Notes: generated from the letters alone by a model not told the origin. A stretch of DNA of 64,000 nt from Promerops cafer (GCA_013398275.1 VZSE01002883.1:205249-269248), one strand, 5' to 3'. Positions 48,689-60,745 are shown, numbered from the stretch's first letter. A program made the numbers and translations.

Positions 48689-49710
48689 AGGTTGCACATA
48701 TTTTCTCTCTTGAGCTGCCACTCCCTTCTTTCCATGGGATGTGTCCCCAAGTTTGTGGCATGGTCCTTGCTGGCTTGCACACCCCTCCTGGGCTCTGGAA
48801 GCATCGGGGTGTAACTGAGGAGGCAGCACGAGGCTGGAATCTGCTGAGGGTGACTGAAATGAGGGGGACACCCAAGGAATATTGAGCTGGCATATTGATG
48901 TCCCCAGGGTGGTGATTCACCCCCGCAGAGGGTACAGTGAGGTGGAAACTCCTGGCTGTAAAGGGGGTGTGTGCAAGGGTGGTTGTGTTAGGCACCCAAG
49001 ATCTGTGCCTCAAATTTCCCACATTTATCAGCGTCGTTGGGATTGGAGAGAGCAAAAGCAGGGAAGGCAGAGGCAGTTTGAGCTTGATTTGTCCGTAGCT
49101 GGCTGTTTCCAGTATGAATTTTGTATGTAGCATGTGTCTGGTGGGGTGTGGAGCCAGGCAAGGGAATCTTTGGCTCAGCAGCTCCTGCAGCCCACGGAGA
49201 GCACGACTCGGTGTAAATCATGTCCCTTTGAGAGCACTGCCTGGCCTGTGACACCAACCCCAGCCAGACTGTGCACCTAGGATGCTGAGTGGGACCTGCA
49301 CGGATGAGGATGAGGCATTAAGCCCCCTGCAGTCCAGCAGGTGACAAAGGCTGGAGTTGTCCTTCCATCCTCGCGCGCTGGGGTGGGAGCTCAGGCACCA
49401 GCTGGGAGTCCCCAGGTAAGGATCCAAGGATCCCCCTCTGGCTCCTCTCCCGTGTCCCCCATTCCCTGATGGCCTCCCCTGCAGCAGGAATGTCTTTTCC
49501 ATCAGCACCTGCCCAAGGTTTTGGCACTGCCTGGGACACGTGTGACCTGGTGCTGGTGTGGCACACTGGTTGTTGAGCTCTGTGCATGCACAGCCTTGGT
49601 GACATCTACCGGGGTGGATTCAGGTTATAAATGCCAGGAGTTAAGGACAGGGACCAGCACAGAAAACCAGAGAGGAGGGTGTGGAGGGTGGCCCTCCATA
49701 ACCAGGATGG
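48689..49710. other. Unique intergenic DNA
   Basis: No gene, RNA or mobile element recognised. Confidence 0.45.
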
Positions 49711-49928
49711 TCACAGAATCCCAGCATGGTTTGAGTTGGAGGAGACCTTAAAGCCCATCCAATCCCAGCCCCTGCCATGGGCAGGAGCACCTTGCACTAT
49801 CCCAGGTTGCTCCAAGCCCTGTCCAACCTGGCCTTGGACACTTCCAGGGATCCAGGGGCAGCCACAGCTTCTCTGGGCACCCTGTGCCAGGGCCTCAGCA
49901 CCCTCACAGGGAGGAATTTCTTCTAGAA
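49711..49928 (-). mobile_element. CR1 LINE 3' end
   Basis: TCACAGAATCCCAGCATGG, GCCCATCCAATCCCAGCCC, CCAGGGATCCAGGGGCAGCC, ending at CACAGGGAGGAATTTCTTC. Minus orientation, well preserved. Confidence 0.93.
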
Positions 49929-52264
49929 ACTTATCAGCTTCTCTTGACACTTTGCCATCAAATGAGTTATAAAACTCTCTGAGGAACCTTGCTCTCAAAT
50001 TGTGAGAAGCATTTGAGCCTGTCTCTGTGTGCTCCCGAATGTGGTTTATTTATGCTGTATTTTAATCAGCTGGGTGCGTTTTGAACACTGCTTTTAGGGA
50101 GCTGTTGCTGTCACTGTACCTTTATCAGGTCTATTCCCAGCTGGATTTTCCTCTGGTCTGGTGTTAGCACCCCGCCCTTTGCAGCGCAGTGACAGTGACA
50201 CTGTGATCCTGGAGGAGTTAATCCCAGCTGACAGCTGGACCGTTTCCACCAGCCCCAGAGTGAATTAATGCCAGGTGTGGGGGAAGGGTGGACAGCATGG
50301 CTTGGCTTCTGGACACGGAGGTCTTTTGAGTGTGAAACCCAACCCTTGGGGCCACTGAGGCAGAGTGGCAACAACTGCACTGCCAGTTCCCTCTTTGTGA
50401 CACCATCATCCCCCTTTCAAGGGGTACAAATGTCCTCTAGAATAAAGATCTGGTGGCAAAGAGCCCATGAACAGTTTTTCTGCCTCTTGGCACTATCACC
50501 TTCCTCAGAAGAGACTTGGATTCACAGTTCTTGTGTGGTTTGCGGGCAGAGGGAGAAATGGAGCTGGGAAAGCAGCTGATGTCAAGAAATGAGCTAATGA
50601 AGGGAGATCACAAAGTGTGCAACCCCAGACGCTTCTATCTTTCTCTCCAGTTACCTTGGTAACTGGGTAGTGATATGATGTTGCTTGGTTTTGTATCCTG
50701 CAAGTAAAAGAAGCTCAAAGTACCCACCACTGGCAAAAATATTGGGAAGATATCACATTCATCTACAAAACAACAATTAAGTTGTGGCCTTGTTAGATGC
50801 TGTATAGAAGGGGGGATGTATCTCCCCCAAAGCCCGGATGAAATGACTTCTATTTTCCTATGAGCCAGCAATTTAGTGCAGCTTTTGATGGGATTTCTCA
50901 GGGCCAAATCAAAGGGATCACCCCAGGACAGCTCTTTTCAGGGACATGGCTCACTGAGGCTCCACATCCTTTCCCTGTAGGCCTTTCTGCTGCTGATAAT
51001 GTTGGTTAAAGGCAGATACGGACACCTGGTGAACAGAAATGGGCTTAGACCACGTGTGATGGACTTTCTTAAGCGGCATGTGGAAAACCCAGCAGCTCCC
51101 AGGGGTGTGGGGACGCCTCTGACATGAGGAATGACATTTGGTGTCAACAGTGGGCCTGGGCAGGGGTGCATCCAGTGACCTCTGTGGGCAAGGGGCTGGA
51201 CTTGCTGGAGCTGCCAGGAGTTCATTCTTTCCCCCAGTGCTCAAATATTGAGGCATTTATTCTCTCCAAGGGGGTCAGCAATGCTGCTATGTCCCAGTAA
51301 CTTTCCTCACCACTCCTCCAGCTCTACTCAGCCCCACTGGGTGGGATGGTTTGGAGTGGTCAGAATGGAAATGGACTTTTTTCCAGCCACTCTACCTGAC
51401 CAACCAGCAGCTCTTGCTGCTGTATTCCCCTTTTCCAGCCTCATTTGTGGTCCCCAGCCCTGAGGTCTGGGGCAGGAGTGTCCAGGGCTTGATGCTGTCA
51501 CACAGTCTGGAGAAATCCATGGTCTGCTTCCCACTGCTTTGGTCCTCCTGGTCCAAGTGTTTCCTCCTTACAAAACCTGCAGCAAATTGTTGCAATGAAA
51601 TTCTCCCTGTAAGTCAAGGACTCGAACAGGAAAAGGAGGTGAGAAAAACAGTTCAAAGGGGAAAGATTCACCCAGGAGGGGAGGAAGCAGCACTCCTCTG
51701 CTGAGGGGGAAAAAATGCCCAAATAACTTATTTGATTCTGAATATCATCTCCTTCCCAGCCTCTGCACCTGCAGGCATTGAAATGGGAAGGGAAAAGTTA
51801 AGCTGGGAATCTTGACAGCTCTGGATGTAAAATCTGGATAGCCAGAATTTTACATTAAAACCCAGAGCCTCTGGGGGAAATGCCAATGGTACCTTTGCAC
51901 CAGTCGCTTTTGCCATTCCCATGCTTCCTCTGCAGTTCTGCAAATCTCTGGGAGTGGGGCCTGGAGACTTGGATACTCAGAGCGAGAGGGAAGTGGTTGG
52001 TTTTAAAAGAGGATGTCATGGAGAAGGCAGGACTGGATTCAGGGAGCTGTCTCCTTCTGCATCCAGGTGGAACATCAGAGGCCCCAGTGGGGCTGATGGA
52101 GGTCTGTAACTAAAAATTCCAAACCTAGCTTCAGGAAAAGCACATGGCTTGCTTTTGGCAGTGCTGCGAAGAAGTTAAATTTGATTTAAAAAAATCAAAT
52201 AAACCACATTTCTGGCTGGATATTAGTTTAGAGACTGACCATGGCTTTAAATAGGCAGAGAATA
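49929..52264. other. Unique intergenic DNA
   Basis: Nothing recognised except a perfect short hairpin at 52179-52200. Confidence 0.45.
52179..52200. repeat. Perfect 9-bp inverted repeat with a 4-base spacer
   Basis: ATTTGATTT and AAATCAAAT flank AAAA. The A/T-rich arms make a weak hairpin. No terminator or attachment-site role is implied in this genome. Confidence 0.85.
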
Positions 52265-52495
52265 GGGCAAGATTTGACATCAGGAAATTCTTCTCTGTGA
52301 GGGGGGCAAGGCCCTGGTACAGATTGCCCAGAGAAGCTGTGGTTGCCCCATCCCTGGAAGTGTCCAAGGTGAGGTTGGACAGGCTTGGAGCAACCTGAGA
52401 TAGTGGAAGGTGTCCCTGCCCATGGCAGGGGGTGGGATTGGATGAGCTTTAAGGTCTCTTCCAACCAAACCATTCCACAATTCTATGATCATGGG
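52265..52495 (+). mobile_element. CR1 LINE 3' end
   Basis: GATTTGACATCAGGAAATTC, GCCCTGGTACAGATTGCCC and GGAAGGTGTCCCTGCCCATG, with tail CATTCCACAATTCTATGATC. Plus orientation. Confidence 0.93.
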
Positions 52496-53111
52496 ATATC
52501 TGTATGCATAATTTATATCATATTTCTTTTTCCAAGCACTGACAGTTGATCAAGGTCTCCAAACCATGGAAATTAAAAAAGAAAAAAAAAAAAGTAGAAC
52601 AGTTGTAATGCTATGGTTACCAACCTTATTTGCCTGCGTAAATCCCTAATATTTGCCTTTTAAAGGCAAAACTGAATTGCTGTTACAGAGAACAGGCAGA
52701 GAGACAGGGCAGAGGCAGCAGCAGCAGCGATTTGAAGTCTGTGAAATCCCTGCACTCCTCACCCAGCCACTCCTGTGTGGTGGAGCACACGGAAAATGCA
52801 GATCAGACATGGATGGAGTGGCCCAGAGCTGCTCCCTGCCACGGCTGGAGGGTGTTTTCCTTTCCCAGCGCCTGGCTGTGCGTTCAGGGCTGCCCAGCCC
52901 ACGGCCACCGGCGACAGCTCAGCCTGACAAGTCAATAAAAAGGAGGGAAGAGGGAGAAGAGCAACAAGGCACCTGAAATGGGCCGGAAAGGCTGGAAAGC
53001 CTAAGTGTGTAAAGCTTGGCTAGGCAGAGTTTGGGGGGAGGGAGCAGTGATGAGGAGGAGGAGGAAGGTGGACTAACAGCCTTTTCAAAAATATATTTCT
53101 TTTTTAATCAG

Positions 53112-53347
53112 CGTTCAGTGGTTGTGCAGTGTCTCAGAAGAAGCAGCGGAGTTCTCCCGCCAATTAACCCCAGGCCTCTGCCGTGCCCTCAGGGGCGCCC
53201 GGCTGGGTGGGCACCGCCGGCCCTTATCTTCGTGCCATCTTCCCCCAACGCCAAAGCAGGGCTCGGGCTGGAAAACCGCAGAAATTTCCTCCAGACAATA
53301 AAACGATTCGATTTACTGCCCGCAACAGAGGGAGTCCGTCAGGCAGG
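53112..53347 (+). other. Candidate CpG-rich exon (236 nt)
   Basis: Left border TTTCTTTTTTAATCAG, right border GGCAGG followed by gtgaga. One frame is open from acceptor to donor (about 78 codons) and closes at a TGA just inside the donor. The peptide is proline-rich and matches nothing I recognise. CpG density is well above the flanks. Chance cannot be excluded. Confidence 0.2.
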
Positions 53348-56002
53348 GTGAGACTGCAGGCCGCATCGCTGAGTTTCTGCTGCCATCCTGTGGCAGCGCC
53401 GTCGCCCTTATTTTGCCCGAGAGGTTTCTGGCTTGGGGAAGGTGGGGACAGCTCACAGAGCCACGGAGTGTCCTGAGCGCGGAGCCACCCACAAGGGCCA
53501 CACGTCCCCCTTGTCCCCCTGGCCTGCCCTCATGGCTGGGGCTGCTGCTGGCGCCTCCCTGCCACGTGCACCCGAACACTGGGGGCCTTTACCCTGCCAA
53601 ACTGATGGTTTTGCAAAAATCTTTTGTTGGGGAAGCTTCCCCTGAGTGTGGCTCTGAAGGGTAAAAAGTCCTTTTTTCCCCACCTTGGCTCGGTGCGTTC
53701 CCATCACTCCTGCACATCATGAAACTTCCGGGGATTGTGCAATTCCCAACAAGACAAAATAATTTTAAATCTTTGTGTGTTCAGGTCACAGCCCTTTTAT
53801 TGGGCTCAATTTAAAGCCAGCACATCCCATGCAGGGTCAGGCTGCTCCCACAGTGACACGGTGACAAAGTGAGAGGCACATCCCATCCTCAGGCTCTGCA
53901 GGATCTCCTTCTCCAGCCTGGCCTCAGGGGGAAATTAATTCCTCAAATATTTGTGGGTTGCTTTGCAAACACAGAACCCTGGAAATATTCTGGATCTGGC
54001 CAGTGACGATATTTACAGGGCTTTTTTTTCAAAGTGATCCCTGCAGGAGAAACTTTGTCATTACTTTGGATGTGAAGGTTTTTAGCAGTTCCACCACTTG
54101 AAAAAATAATGCAGAAGAAAAAGTAGAAAATAGGGAGAAAAAAATAGGAAAACCCAGGAGGAACTCTGGAGTTTTACCCTGGCTTGCCCAGTGAAGAGGA
54201 GGAGATGGGTGAAGGTACCTGGGAGGAGAACAGGCTGCACAAATCTTGAAATTCCCACTTGAGGAAGGAACTTTGTCCAATACAAACAAAATAATTTGAC
54301 ATTCCTGTCTTCTTTTTTTCTTTCGTCTTTTTTTCTGGAAAATCAACACAGGGTATGTATTAAACACCCTAAGGCTCTGGAATGGGGGTTCAGGCAGCCT
54401 TGCATTAAAGGGATTACACAGACACATGTCCTCTCTGGAATTATGTGCCAGCCCCACGTTGGTTGACTTTCCAGAAAAGTTTACCCAAAAAACTGAGTTG
54501 AGGAATTTTATAAACAGAAAACTGAACATTTTATTAAAAAAAAAAAAAAAGGATACCTGCTTTTCTTGAAGGAGCAACAGCCAGCAGCAAAGGATACAGA
54601 CATGACAAAAACGAGGGGAAAATGGATTTTTCTACAGTGAAACTACAATGTCCTTTGTGAATTTTTTTTCCTTACACAAAACATCAATGGGTGTTTTTAG
54701 TTAAAAAAAATAATCATTACTAATGATTTTAAAATGCAGATATGCAATGCAAAGGATCTGCAGGCACAACCCCTAAGGGGCTGGGGACTTTTTTTCTTTC
54801 TGGGCGAGGACTTTTCCTTCTCTTGCAGAACAAGCATGACCATGGCTTTGGAATTCCTGGCCTGTGGGGAAAGCTGACCTAGAGAGAGAAAATAAATCCT
54901 GACTCAGTCAGGGGATGCTGGAAGAGTTGATTGCTGGCCCCTTGCCCCCAGTGGACTTTGCTGGAGCCCTGCAGGGACATCCACCCTCATTCCTCACATG
55001 CTGCATCTTCCCTCTTTTATTCATCCTAAAATCAGAGTCATGAAAACCCCTCCTTATTTGTTTTTCCCTCTATGCAGAGCCCTGTAAAACAGATTGAAAG
55101 GCACCTCGAGAGGTCTTCAGTCTAGGCCACAAAGGTTTTCTTGGGAGTAAGAAGGAAACACAAGAAAACAATAATAAGAGGATGATTTAGAGGAGTGCCC
55201 ATGCTCTCTCTGCTCCCCAGTGCAGCGGAGTCTTGCCAGGGTAAATTTTGTCTTTCCAAACCAACTGGAGACACACAATTGTTCACTTCAGTGCCAGGCT
55301 TTGGGTCCTAGGAAGGCTGAGGGCTGTATTATCTGCAAGCACAATTCCTGAATTTCCAGGGGGAATCTGTTGGTGTGGAAGCAATGAGAGGGAAACAAAG
55401 GCTCGGAGAGGAAAGGCTGGGAATGCTGTTAGTGACAGATGCGCCTGAGCCTTTCGATTCTGGCCACAAAGCCTGACACAGGAATTTGCCATCTGTTTGG
55501 GCTTTGGATGGTAAAAATCACCCTCCTCCCTCCCCCCACAATGATCTGCGGCTGCTGGAGCAGGTTTAACATGGATTTCTGTGTGTAAGAATGATGGGGT
55601 TGGCTTGTGATGGCATTCCAGTAGGTCACCTCATGGCTGTGGCATTCCAGTGGTGGGATGGAGCTGCAGGGGTCATTCCTACTCCTCTGGGCAGCTCTTG
55701 GCTGAGCAGGAACACTGATCCATGCTGGGATCTTGCAGACAGGTGAGAGGAGCTGGGATGTCCCTGTGTTGTTCCCTCTGGTTGCCCTCTGGGAATCACC
55801 TCCCAGGGAATCTCTTCAGACTTCTTGCTGTGGTGGCTCCTCTCCCTGCAAAGGAAGATTTGGGAATAGAGAAGGTTTTCCAAGAAGGCTGAAGATTAGG
55901 ATTTGGCCCTGGGATGGCTCAAGTGGATTTGAGCTCAGAGATGGCTGGTGGGGGTCAAGTGGAGGTTTTTTGGTGGTGGTCAAGAGGTTGAAAAACGCTG
56001 TG

Positions 56003-56080
56003 GTTTTGGGAAGTTGTGGAGAAGTAAAGCATCAGGACATGTTTTTGGGAAATCCTGGAGAAGTAGAGCACCAGGACACG
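56003..56080. repeat. Two-copy 39-bp imperfect tandem repeat
   Basis: TTTTGGGAAGTTGTGGAGAA is followed 39 bases later by TTTTTGGGAAATCCTGGAGA. Both continue into AAGTA(A/G)AGCA(T/C)CAGGACA. Local duplication. Confidence 0.8.
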
Positions 56081-56943
56081 TAGATGAGCACAACACAGAA
56101 TTGTGTCTCCCGTGAGCAGTGGGGAAAATAATTTTGTATCCTGGAAACCAATGAAAGTCTGCAGAGTTGAGTTGAGGTTGGATAGAAAAAGGGTTTTCCC
56201 TGAATCTTCCAGCAATACCTCTGGTGTGGCTACTCCTTAACACAAACCAGGGAAACAACCATTCATGATTCCGCTGAGCTCTTTGTGGTGGACAAAAGCT
56301 CCTCCGGCCCACACATTTCCCCCAGCTCTTCCTAGGGATAGGCAGGGGAGAAGCAGTTGAGGGATTGTGTGAAGCTCACCCTCCCTGAGAAGCTGCTCAT
56401 GCTTGGACTTGTCCGAAGAGCTGTGATGGAGCTCATGAGCTTGTGCAGGGAAAGTGCTGCTCGTAGCTCCTTGAAGACCCTGAGAGCAGAAGCTGTGGGT
56501 GTCGTTGTGCTGTGTTGGGACAAGCAGGGTGACACTGCTGCCTGCGCCCTCCTGTCTGACCCTGCCTCTCTGAGTCACCCCCTCCACCCGGCCCTCCCTG
56601 CAGAATTGCAAAACATCCTCTCTCTCTTGATTTCCTGGTGTGCCCAGCACTTCTGGGACAAAGCTGGCTGTGCCATTCCGTGTTGCAGGTCACATCATGT
56701 TGGAAGGAGTGACTTTTTAGTGTGGTCTGGCTCTTTTATGGCAGCTGCCTTTCTCTCCTCATGACTGACATTGTCAAGTCAAACTTGGTGACAGAAGCCA
56801 TGGCCAAGTAACACTATTAGAGCTCTTCCACCTCATGCAGGTAATGAAAATAATAAATAAATAAATTTTTGCGGGCATGTTGCTAAAAAAAGAAAATCAC
56901 AAGAAAATACATTTTGGCTGAATCACCACATTTTTTTTATGAA

Positions 56944-56970
56944 CTCTCCTCTCCTCTCCTCTCCTCTCCA
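56944..56970. repeat. (CTCTC)n microsatellite
   Basis: Five near-perfect copies of a CTCTC/TCTCC pentamer. Simple repeat with a pyrimidine-only strand. Confidence 0.9.
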
Positions 56971-57541
56971 CTCTCTCTTTCAAACCTCTTCTATTCCTGT
57001 AAGCACAGTTAGAAATGGAAATGCCATTTTGAAATGAAAACTAGAGAAAGTTGTCCCTGGGCTTAATTTCATAAGAAGATCTTGGCTTTTCTCTCCTCAG
57101 ATGTTTAAAAACAGGCTAGCCAGAAACTTGTCCTGAGCTCATCTGCTGCCACACTCCTCCTAGTTCTCTGTTTTCCAGTGGTTTTGATCTTTCCAAAAGC
57201 CCCAGACAAACTGAGAACCCTCCAGCTCCCCAAATATTTTATAAATGACTCCTACAGCACTGCTTAGCCCTGAGAGTGGTTAAGCCACAGTTCCAGGTGG
57301 GTTTACCTGTTTTCAGGGGTATTTAAGGCTTGTAGAGCTTTCCAAGCTCGTTTTTCCTGACCTTTGGCAGGTGCTGTGCCTGACAATTTATGTCCCTGGC
57401 CACCCAGGAGTTCAGGAGGCCGGGAAGGAGGGATGCAAACAAAGGTGTTATTACCATGTTAGCTGGCTCTCAATGGCCAGAAGAGATGCAAGTCTTCTGG
57501 CACAGTGGTACTTTTTCCTCAAAAAAAAAAAAAAAAAAAAA

Positions 57542-57895
57542 GAGGAAAAAGGACTTTAATTGAAGCCTGCAATGTTGTATAAATGGAAGATCTAAGTTTT
57601 AATTGAAAAATAATTATAACCACTTAATCATTTTAAATGAGGGCTGTAATTGCAGTCAGTTCATAATAGCCAAATACAGACACTTAGATTCCTGCAATAA
57701 AGCAGGGATGGTACAGCTTGATTTGCTAATAGCTCTTCCACTTCTCTCCTCTTTTGTCTCAAAGATTAATTCAGGCAAGGGCTATTAGTGCCGTTAATTG
57801 GTTCTGCAATTTAGACCTTGTGCTTGTGAATGAGTGACTGATGCAGACCCATCAGCCAATAATGTGAACACTTTGTCAATGTGTTCCTCATTGTC
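57542..57895. promoter_or_regulatory. Candidate conserved noncoding element 3 kb upstream of CLDN18
   Basis: Unique AT-rich DNA with the 8-mer TTTAATTG twice (57555-57562 and 57598-57605). AATAATTATAACCACTTAATC, GCTGTAATTGCAG, TTTGCTAATAGC, AAAGATTAATTCAGG, GCCGTTAATTGG and CACTTTGTCAATGTG also occur. Dense homeodomain cores with no repeat. A plausible distal enhancer for CLDN18 or SOX14, inferred. Confidence 0.35.
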
Positions 57896-57990
57896 CGGCT
57901 CCGCAGAACTCCCCCGGCCGCTCCTCCGCCACCCAGCCCCGGCTCCCCGGAGGGATCAGGAGGAGCGGGGCTCCTCCGGGGTGAGGGATT
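57896..57990. other. Short CpG-rich segment
   Basis: About 95 bases of GC-rich, CpG-dense sequence (CCCCCGGCCGCTCC and CCGGAGGGATC) directly attached to the AT-rich candidate element on its left. No frame of note. Confidence 0.45.
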
Positions 57991-58702
57991 CACTTAGCTT
58001 TAGATAGGTCACCTAGATGTCTTTGAAAGCACGGCTGGCTTATGAATAAAATAATTAGGCAGTCCGGGCGTCCTCCTTGGCAGGGACAAATCCCATATTC
58101 AAGAGAAATCTTCTCCACTGTGCTGGAAGCAGGAGGTTCAGTGGGGTTGTGAAGGTGGTGAGGACACGTGTTAGAGGGAGAGTGGACCCTGCAGGTGGGA
58201 AGGGGCTGATGGCTCCAGGCAGCACCTCGGGAGGGGTCGCCGTCCCACGGGCAGCAGCAAGGCTAAAGTGAGGCTAAATCACCTAAATCCCAGAGAACAG
58301 CACAAACTCTGCTTTTCAACAGGTGTAATTTCCCACTTAAGCAGTCACGGTATCGCGATGGGCAGCGGGCACAGCTGGAGGGACTTGGAGCAGCTTTCAG
58401 TGTCATTCCTTAGAAAAACACCCCAGGGATGGCTTTGTCCTTGCTGTATCCCTGTCGTGTGAGATAACTGAGATGAATTACACAGGTCACATCAAGTTTA
58501 GGTGGTTGAAGGAGTTCAGTCCTTGGCTACTTTACTGTGAGATTCTCCCAGAGGAGAAAACTGTCCTTTTTGTTAAGGTTAGGAAATTTTTGGTTGGTAA
58601 TGCTGCTGCTCTCACACCAAGACCCTACTCTTCTGGCTGCTGCACATTGGCACATTTTGAAATAAATGGGTGATAATTTGGACAAGATTTGTCCCTTTGC
58701 AG

Positions 58703-58999
58703 GTATCTTGCACTCTGCACCCAGAGATCGACGTGTACCAAGTGGAGATGCCTTTTCCAGACCATCCAAGCTGATCGAATGCAAGGTGAATTTATCCTTG
58801 GAGTTAATGGATTGAACACAATCGTTGCTGCCATGAGCCTTTCCTGTCTCCAGGCGATCCCGGTGGTGACAAACACGGGGAGTGTGTTTGTGCTCTGGAC
58901 TCAGGCTCTATATTTAGCTACGTGATACTGGGAAAGCTTTCCGTGATTAAGTTCTGTTGACCGATACCGAAAGTAATGAACGGCCCCAACATGGAGCAG
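58703..58999 (+). other. Candidate exon or conserved block (297 nt)
   Basis: Left border TTTGTCCCTTTGCAG, right border GGAGCAG followed by gtgagg. CpGs are kept throughout (GATCGACGTG, GATCCCGGTGG, CCGATACCG), which is unusual outside islands. One frame runs 74 codons from the acceptor to TGA near 58923. It resembles no family, and I see no claudin signature. It lies 1.9 kb upstream of the CLDN18 start. Confidence 0.25.
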
Positions 59000-59939
59000 G
59001 TGAGGTGTGGCACCAGGACTGGGTGTCACTGGGACCAAAAAATGTCTGGGAGAGAGACTTGGTTGTGAAAGCACATGAATCACCAATCCTGTTCTTTTGG
59101 AAAAGATGGAAAATGGGCTAGTGTTCCATTTAAACCTGAGGACTATTTGGAGCTGTCTTTTCCCTGGTTGGTGTTTAATTCTGGGCATTAATTTCATGAA
59201 TGGTGTGTAACAAACATCGGTATTAGACACAGCATTTTTGGAATTGATAATTGAGATTCTGGAATCCTAAGTGAGAGTGACATCTCCCTCGGAGCTTCGT
59301 GAGTAGACCTGCTCTGCTTTGGACATGGGAACAGACTGGGCAACTTCCCACAGTCCCTTGCTTGGTTCTCTCAAAAAGGTGCAGGACCAAAATAATCTCT
59401 GGGAGATTTTGCTCCCACAACAGGCTGGATCCTCCTCAGAAGCAGCTTTACAGGGAAGTCCTCAAGGCATTGAGGCCAAGCATCTGGGAGAGACTCCAGG
59501 GTCCTTGAGAAAGGGTAAATTCAGCCAGGTGACAGAGGTCCACTCCTTCATGCTTCCTCCCGACCTTCCACTTCCACCCCATAAATGTCACCCCACTGAG
59601 CTCTACTTCTCCCGAAGGTCCCGCCTTGACCCCCTCCATACGCTCTGTGTATCTGGCACTGCTGAAACAGGGCTCCTCATCTCCTCTTCTCCTGCAAATT
59701 CCCTGTTCCTCTCCAGCCACAGACGGGTTGGTACCTGTGGGAAACTGGGCTAGGAAGAAAGTGGTGAGGGATGGAGCAGAATGGGCAAACAAGGCATTAC
59801 CCCTCAAAGGCATTTTCTGCAATAAGGCCAGGTGTTTTAGGGTGCTCTGGACTTACAGCAGGTCTGCCCTGCCATTTTCCTTTGTCCATGGAAAGAAGTC
59901 CAAGCTCCTGTTTGGATGAGGGGTATAAAACAATAATAT

Positions 59940-60004
59940 GCATATGAAAAAAAATATATAAAATAAATAAATAAAAAAATATATAAAATATATAAATAAT
60001 AAAT
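59940..60004. repeat. AT-rich low-complexity tract
   Basis: Runs of A interleaved with TATA and AATAAA units (AAATATATAAAATAAATAA and similar). Simple sequence about 850 bases upstream of the CLDN18 ATG. Confidence 0.92.
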
Positions 60005-60222
60005 GAGGATATGCATTTTTTTCTGTGTTTTCCTCTTTGGTCCTCCCACAACAAACTGCAGGCTCACACCTTTCACTCTTCAGCAAGTGCTGCCTTTCCC
60101 CGTGGGCTCCCAGCCCAACGTTCCCAAGGTCTGCCCAAACACCCATTGCTACAAGATTCCCTTTTTTATACATCAACCTTGGCTTAAATGTTTTGGTTGA
60201 GCCAGATGGAGCCATGCTAATA

Positions 60223-60440
60223 AATCATGGAATCATTTAGATTGGAAAAGCCCTCTAAGATCATCAAGTCCAACTCTTCCCTCGGCACTCCCAGGTCAGT
60301 CATGTCCCCAACTGCCACATCTGTGAAATCCTACCAGGGATGGGGACTCCACATGTCCCTGGGCAGCCTGCTCCAACACTTGACAACCCATTCCATGAAG
60401 GATTTTTTCCTAATATCCGATCTGAACCTCTCCACTTGGC
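60223..60440 (-). mobile_element. CR1 LINE 3' end, second subfamily
   Basis: AAATCATGGAATCATTTAG, GATCATCAAGTCCAACTC, GATGGGGACTCCACATG, CACTTGACAACCC and CCTAATATCCGATCTGAACC. Minus orientation. It ends about 180 bases before the promoter motifs of CLDN18, so it bounds the proximal promoter on the left. Confidence 0.92.
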
Positions 60441-60621
60441 TCAAAAAGCATCATCCTTGCCAGGAAAGGATTAGGCTCTCCATAATTTTTATGTTTCATC
60501 CGATTTAAGCCCCTCTGTGCTTGGTCTCCCACAGTGCCCTGGCGTTTCTGTGGAAGCTCTCCCGAGGCACCCGCTGGTCCCGTCCGGCCGTGCCGGCTGC
60601 ACCTCTGCCTGGAGGGAGAAG

Positions 60622-60628
60622 GTAAACA
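60622..60628 (+). promoter_or_regulatory. Forkhead-like site GTAAACA
   Basis: Exact match to the forkhead core (GTAAACA), about 235 bases upstream of the CLDN18 ATG. FOXA proteins act in foregut and stomach endoderm, so the position is suggestive. A 7-mer also occurs by chance. Confidence 0.35.
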
Positions 60629-60672
60629 GAGAGCGAGGTGGAACAAATGGCTCTTGGTACCGAGCGAGGAAA

Positions 60673-60693
60673 TTATCTCACCGAAACAGATAA
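60673..60693. promoter_or_regulatory. Inverted pair of GATA sites
   Basis: TTATCT (60673-60678) and AGATAA (60688-60693) are exact reverse complements separated by 9 bases, about 170 bases upstream of the CLDN18 start codon. Each matches WGATAR. GATA4 and GATA6 activate gastric genes such as those for the proton pump, which makes this a plausible tissue-specific element. Binding is inferred. Confidence 0.45.
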
Positions 60694-60745
60694 AGGCAAG
60701 GGGAGGTTTGCGTGGTGCACCCAGAGCTCTCTTGCCTGCTGGCGT

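Larger units (their letters stand above)
52496..57540. other. CR1-free unique DNA upstream of CLDN18
   Basis: Contains A-runs (52573-52593 and 54537-54551), a CpG-rich patch (53140-53480) overlapping a candidate exon, and a minus-strand AATAAA at 53796-53801. A 39-bp two-copy repeat lies at 56003-56080, a CTCTC pentamer repeat near 56944-56970 and a poly-A tract at 57520-57541. No gene recognised. Confidence 0.45.

Noticed and set aside
57520..57541. Poly-A run as a retrocopy tail
   Set aside because: No polyadenylation signal or gene-like sequence upstream; treated as a simple repeat.
58689..58925. Possible degenerate lung-type claudin exon
   Set aside because: The translated frame lacks the W-GLW-C-C loop signature and the STQDLY motif.
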